This document shows positions 13,729 to 15,970 of a DNA stretch of 15,970 bases, in pieces (the stretch's first letter is position 1; every line of letters starts with the position of its first letter). The DNA is from Candidatus Adiutrix sp. Lineage in GTDB: Bacteria; Desulfobacterota; Desulfarculia; Adiutricales; Adiutricaceae. The translations under genes and the position numbers were made by a program. The notes under the pieces were generated by a model. It had not been told where the DNA came from and did not search any database. It worked only from the letters and a program-made list of their open reading frames with translations. The stretch is taken from the NCBI GenBank assembly GCA_031285975.1, contig JAITVE010000338.1, positions 1-15,970 on the forward strand, in the 5' to 3' direction.

Positions 13729-15970
13729 ATGGCGACAAATTTTCAGTACGTACCGTCTTCCGGCGATCTTTCCGGCAAGGCCTTTGAAGAGCAAACCGAG
13801 GCGGCCTTCAATGAGCTTGGGGCCAGCATAGACCATAGTGACGGCCTGGCGCAAGAAGCGCTTGGCGCCGCCCAGAGGGCCGAGGGCGTAGCGAATCAGG
13901 CCCTGGGGCAGGTGCAGGTGGCTGTTACGGCTGCCAACGCCGCGCAGGGCAGCGCCGCAGCCGCGCAATCGCTGGCCAGCAGCGCCAACGCCGCCGCCCT
14001 TGACGCGCAGAAAAAAGCGACCGAGGCCCAGACTACGGCAAATGTTACCCTGAAAACGGCCAATGATGCGTTTTCCGCCGCGACAAATGCCGAAACAATC
14101 GCCGAAAGCCTTAAGGGCCGGGTTGGAACTATTGAAGGCCAGATACCCAGCCTTGAGGGCGGCATTGCATATGCGGAGGCCCAGGCCCAGCGGGCAATGG
14201 GTATTTATACGAACACGCCCGCCGCCGAATGGGATGACCCGGAAAATCCGGTTACGCCGATTCAGTTTGACGCGAATGATCATTACAATTGGCCGGAAAA
14301 AATATTGCTGGTTCGCCCGGATGACCCCGGCCTTGACCTGCCGCCGCTGAACGTTCCGGTGGAATTGACGCTGCCGGTCTGGCTTCGCGTTGAAATCGAC
14401 GACCAGACTACGGTTGCCACCCAAACCATGTGGGACAGTGCCGGAAGGTTTGTTTTTCGGCGTACAGCCACCGTGGACGACAGCGACCCCGATAATCCCC
14501 CCGTCGTCACGTGGAGCGACCCCAGCGCGGGCAGTACCTTGACCTATGACCTGGCTGGGGCCACGCTCACGCGCACGATAGGCGGCACGACCGCCGTGGC
14601 CCGGAGCCTCTTCCCCGCCGGGGCGGTATTTGTGCTGAACACCACGCTGATATTCGGCCCGCAGGGCTCTATCGGCGTATATGCCGGGGATGCCGATTCC
14701 GCCACTATAAACGTGGTTACGAAATGCATATCCCCCATTGGCAGCGATGAGCCTACACAGCTCGGGAATGTGTCGGCCCATGCCGATTTGCCGCTTACCG
14801 TTACAGGTGCCGAAACGGTTTTTGGCCGCGCCCCCGCGATTGATGATTACGCCCGCGTCCTGGCCGATGAAAACCACGATGGGCATACCTATGAATATTA
14901 CATAACCGCGATCGACGAAAGCGGAAATATTACATGGGGCAATGAAATCGCCATCAACACCACAGACTACCAGGCGCAGACTTCGGCCAGCGATTCAGGC
15001 CGCATCCTTACCGGCGGCGCAACTGTGGGGACATTCGGCCAATCCCTTGGCCTTGATTCCGCACCGACATCCGGCAGCGCAAACCTTTTAGACAGCGATG
15101 CCGTTTACCGCGCCACCCGCCTGAGCGCCCTGGGCGCGGCCCCGGCAAGCATAACCCTGGCCGACAATGCCGGGTCGGACGTTTTGCCGGACATCGCCAA
15201 CGGAACGACTACCTCAAAAATCCAAAGAATGCGCGACAACCTTAAATCGCTGTTCAACAAAACAGCCGCCGTATTTGGGCTGGGCGGCACACCGTCAATA
15301 CAGGCTTTCGGGGACGCGGCCAACGAGGGGTCGGGCGTTACCGCCGCGCGGTACGACCACAAGCACAAGATGCCGGCCGCCCCCACCACCATCAGCGGCA
15401 ACGCCGGAACCGCCACGCGCTGGCAGACGGCACGAAAATTCGCGGTTAATCTGGCGGCTGGCATTACAGACTGGAACGGCACGGGGTGGGCTTCCGTTGA
15501 CGGCAGCGGCGCCGTTCAAGTTCCCGTGGGGGGGGTTCTCCAACTCGCCAATGGCGGCACCGGTGCCACCACGGCGGCGGCGGCGAGAACCGCGCTCGGC
15601 ATCACCTCGGGCAGCGGTATCTATAACACCCGCGAAGTAATCACGGCTTCCGGCAATTACACTCCGACAGTTACGGGGTGGGCGAAAGTCACGGCTATTG
15701 GTAGAGGGGGGCGTGGCGGCACAGGAGGCCTCAGAAGCATTATTGGGGGCCTAGGAACTAGTGGCGGCGGAGGCGGAGGTGGAGCCGCCGGAGATGTTAC
15801 TGAAGCGTTCCTATTTTTAACGGTCGGTACTCCTATAAACGTTATTGTTGGGTACAATGTGTCTTTTGGGCCAATAGAGGCGATGGCGGGTGTCGATGGC
15901 CTTAACGCGTCAGAATATACTAAGGGGGGTAAAGGGGGCAAAAATGTTAACGGGAGCGGCGGGAGCGGGG
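13729..15970 (+). CDS. Long tail fibre protein with glycine-rich tip (3' end outside window)
   Basis: The frame from ATG 13729 has no stop up to the window edge: at least 747 residues. Residues 38-150 are an Ala/Gln-rich coiled coil (AAQRAEGVANQALGQ, ASSANAAALDAQKKATEAQ). Then come beta-rich shaft domains with SAHADLPLTV (about residue 350) and YYITAIDESGNITWG (about 388-402). A YDHKHKMP segment at residues 542-549 and GGTGATTAAAARTALG at 609-624 are typical of fibres near their tips. From residue about 639 the sequence becomes a Gly-rich domain (SGNYTPTVTGWAKVTAIG, then RGGRGGTGG and GGGGGGG), like the Gly_rich_2 type tips that bind receptors. A G8 run sits at codons 600-603. Codon use becomes more A/T-rich and varied after 15640. 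Confidence 0.85.
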   Translation, partial: MATNFQYVPSSGDLSGKAFEEQTEAAFNELGASIDHSDGLAQEALGAAQRAEGVANQALGQVQVAVTAANAAQGSAAAAQSLASSANAAALDAQKKATEAQTTANVTLKTANDAFSAATNAETIAESLKGRVGTIEGQIPSLEGGIAYAEAQAQRAMGIYTNTPAAEWDDPENPVTPIQFDANDHYNWPEKILLVRPDDPGLDLPPLNVPVELTLPVWLRVEIDDQTTVATQTMWDSAGRFVFRRTATVDDSDPDNPPVVTWSDPSAGSTLTYDLAGATLTRTIGGTTAVARSLFPAGAVFVLNTTLIFGPQGSIGVYAGDADSATINVVTKCISPIGSDEPTQLGNVSAHADLPLTVTGAETVFGRAPAIDDYARVLADENHDGHTYEYYITAIDESGNITWGNEIAINTTDYQAQTSASDSGRILTGGATVGTFGQSLGLDSAPTSGSANLLDSDAVYRATRLSALGAAPASITLADNAGSDVLPDIANGTTTSKIQRMRDNLKSLFNKTAAVFGLGGTPSIQAFGDAANEGSGVTAARYDHKHKMPAAPTTISGNAGTATRWQTARKFAVNLAAGITDWNGTGWASVDGSGAVQVPVGGVLQLANGGTGATTAAAARTALGITSGSGIYNTREVITASGNYTPTVTGWAKVTAIGRGGRGGTGGLRSIIGGLGTSGGGGGGGAAGDVTEAFLFLTVGTPINVIVGYNVSFGPIEAMAGVDGLNASEYTKGGKGGKNVNGSGGSG
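15528..15535 (+). repeat. Run of eight G in the long fibre gene
   Basis: Eight consecutive G encode part of Val-Gly-Gly-Val at residues 600-603. Loss of one G would send the ribosome to TAA at 15638-15640; gain of one G to TAA at 15624-15626. In both cases the glycine-rich tip would be lost. Shorter runs of six G (15706-15711, 15924-15929) lie inside the tip region. Phase variation is a hypothesis. Confidence 0.8.

Noticed and set aside
13645..14886. 413-codon open frame on the minus strand
   Set aside because: It is antisense to two well-supported fibre genes and has a low-complexity Gly/Arg translation.
15167..15640. 157-codon plus-strand frame inside the long fibre gene
   Set aside because: Its translation is Pro/Arg-rich and unlike a folded protein, while the fibre frame is continuous and matches known fibre motifs. 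It matters only as the path taken after a slip at the G8 run.
1..15970. Promoters, intrinsic terminators, CRISPR arrays, tRNA genes and insertion sequences
   Set aside because: I looked for -35/-10 pairs, hairpins with T-runs, spaced repeats, cloverleaf patterns and transposase frames and saw none that stand out from the coding sequence.

Overview
The window is one continuous block of structural genes from a contractile-tailed bacteriophage (myovirus) or prophage, all on the plus strand. Sixteen complete genes, one frameshift extension and two edge-truncated genes fill almost every base. The largest gap is 64 bases (1003-1066); the others are under 20 bases or are short overlaps. DNA is GC-rich, with strong G/C at third codon positions. 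That and the style of the fibre genes would suit a Desulfovibrionaceae-like host, but this is a weak guess: no host gene, integrase, att site or tRNA is present, so prophage and free phage cannot be told apart.

Layout from left to right. Head and neck: a DUF2184-type major capsid protein (cut by the left edge), a small repeat-bearing protein, a DUF4054 connector, an HK97 gp10/Mu gpG-like joining protein, another neck protein and a gp12-like tail terminator (1-3526). Tail shaft: DUF3383 sheath, tube, tail assembly chaperone with a -1 frameshift extension, and a 534-residue tape measure (3530-7721). Baseplate: Dit-like ring protein, plug, hub, spike with an HxH tip, gp25-like wedge, J-like wedge and a DUF2612 (gpI-like) protein (7724-12674). 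Host recognition: a fibre/collar-type protein and a long fibre with an alanine-rich coiled coil and a glycine-rich tip, which runs off the right edge (12678-15970). The set resembles the medium-sized 'simple baseplate' myophages with DUF3383 sheaths and a small plug protein (E217- or Pam3-like) more than P2 or T4.

The strongest signal beyond ordinary annotation is a programmed -1 ribosomal frameshift site in the tail assembly chaperone gene. A composite slippery run (GGGTTTTTTG, 5867-5876) is followed by a hairpin at 5880-5909, and the -1 frame is open from the slip to 6133. It would yield a 214-residue fusion beside the 148-residue short form, as in the lambda G/GT arrangement. A second notable signal is a run of eight G (15528-15535) in the long fibre gene, just upstream of the glycine-rich tip. 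A one-base slip in either direction meets a stop within about 105 bases and would remove the tip, so it could act as a phase-variable switch.

No terminase, portal, lysis, integration, regulatory or defence genes lie in the window, and no promoter or T-tract terminator was seen. The genes look like part of one late operon held together by ribosome binding sites inside upstream genes and by short overlaps.
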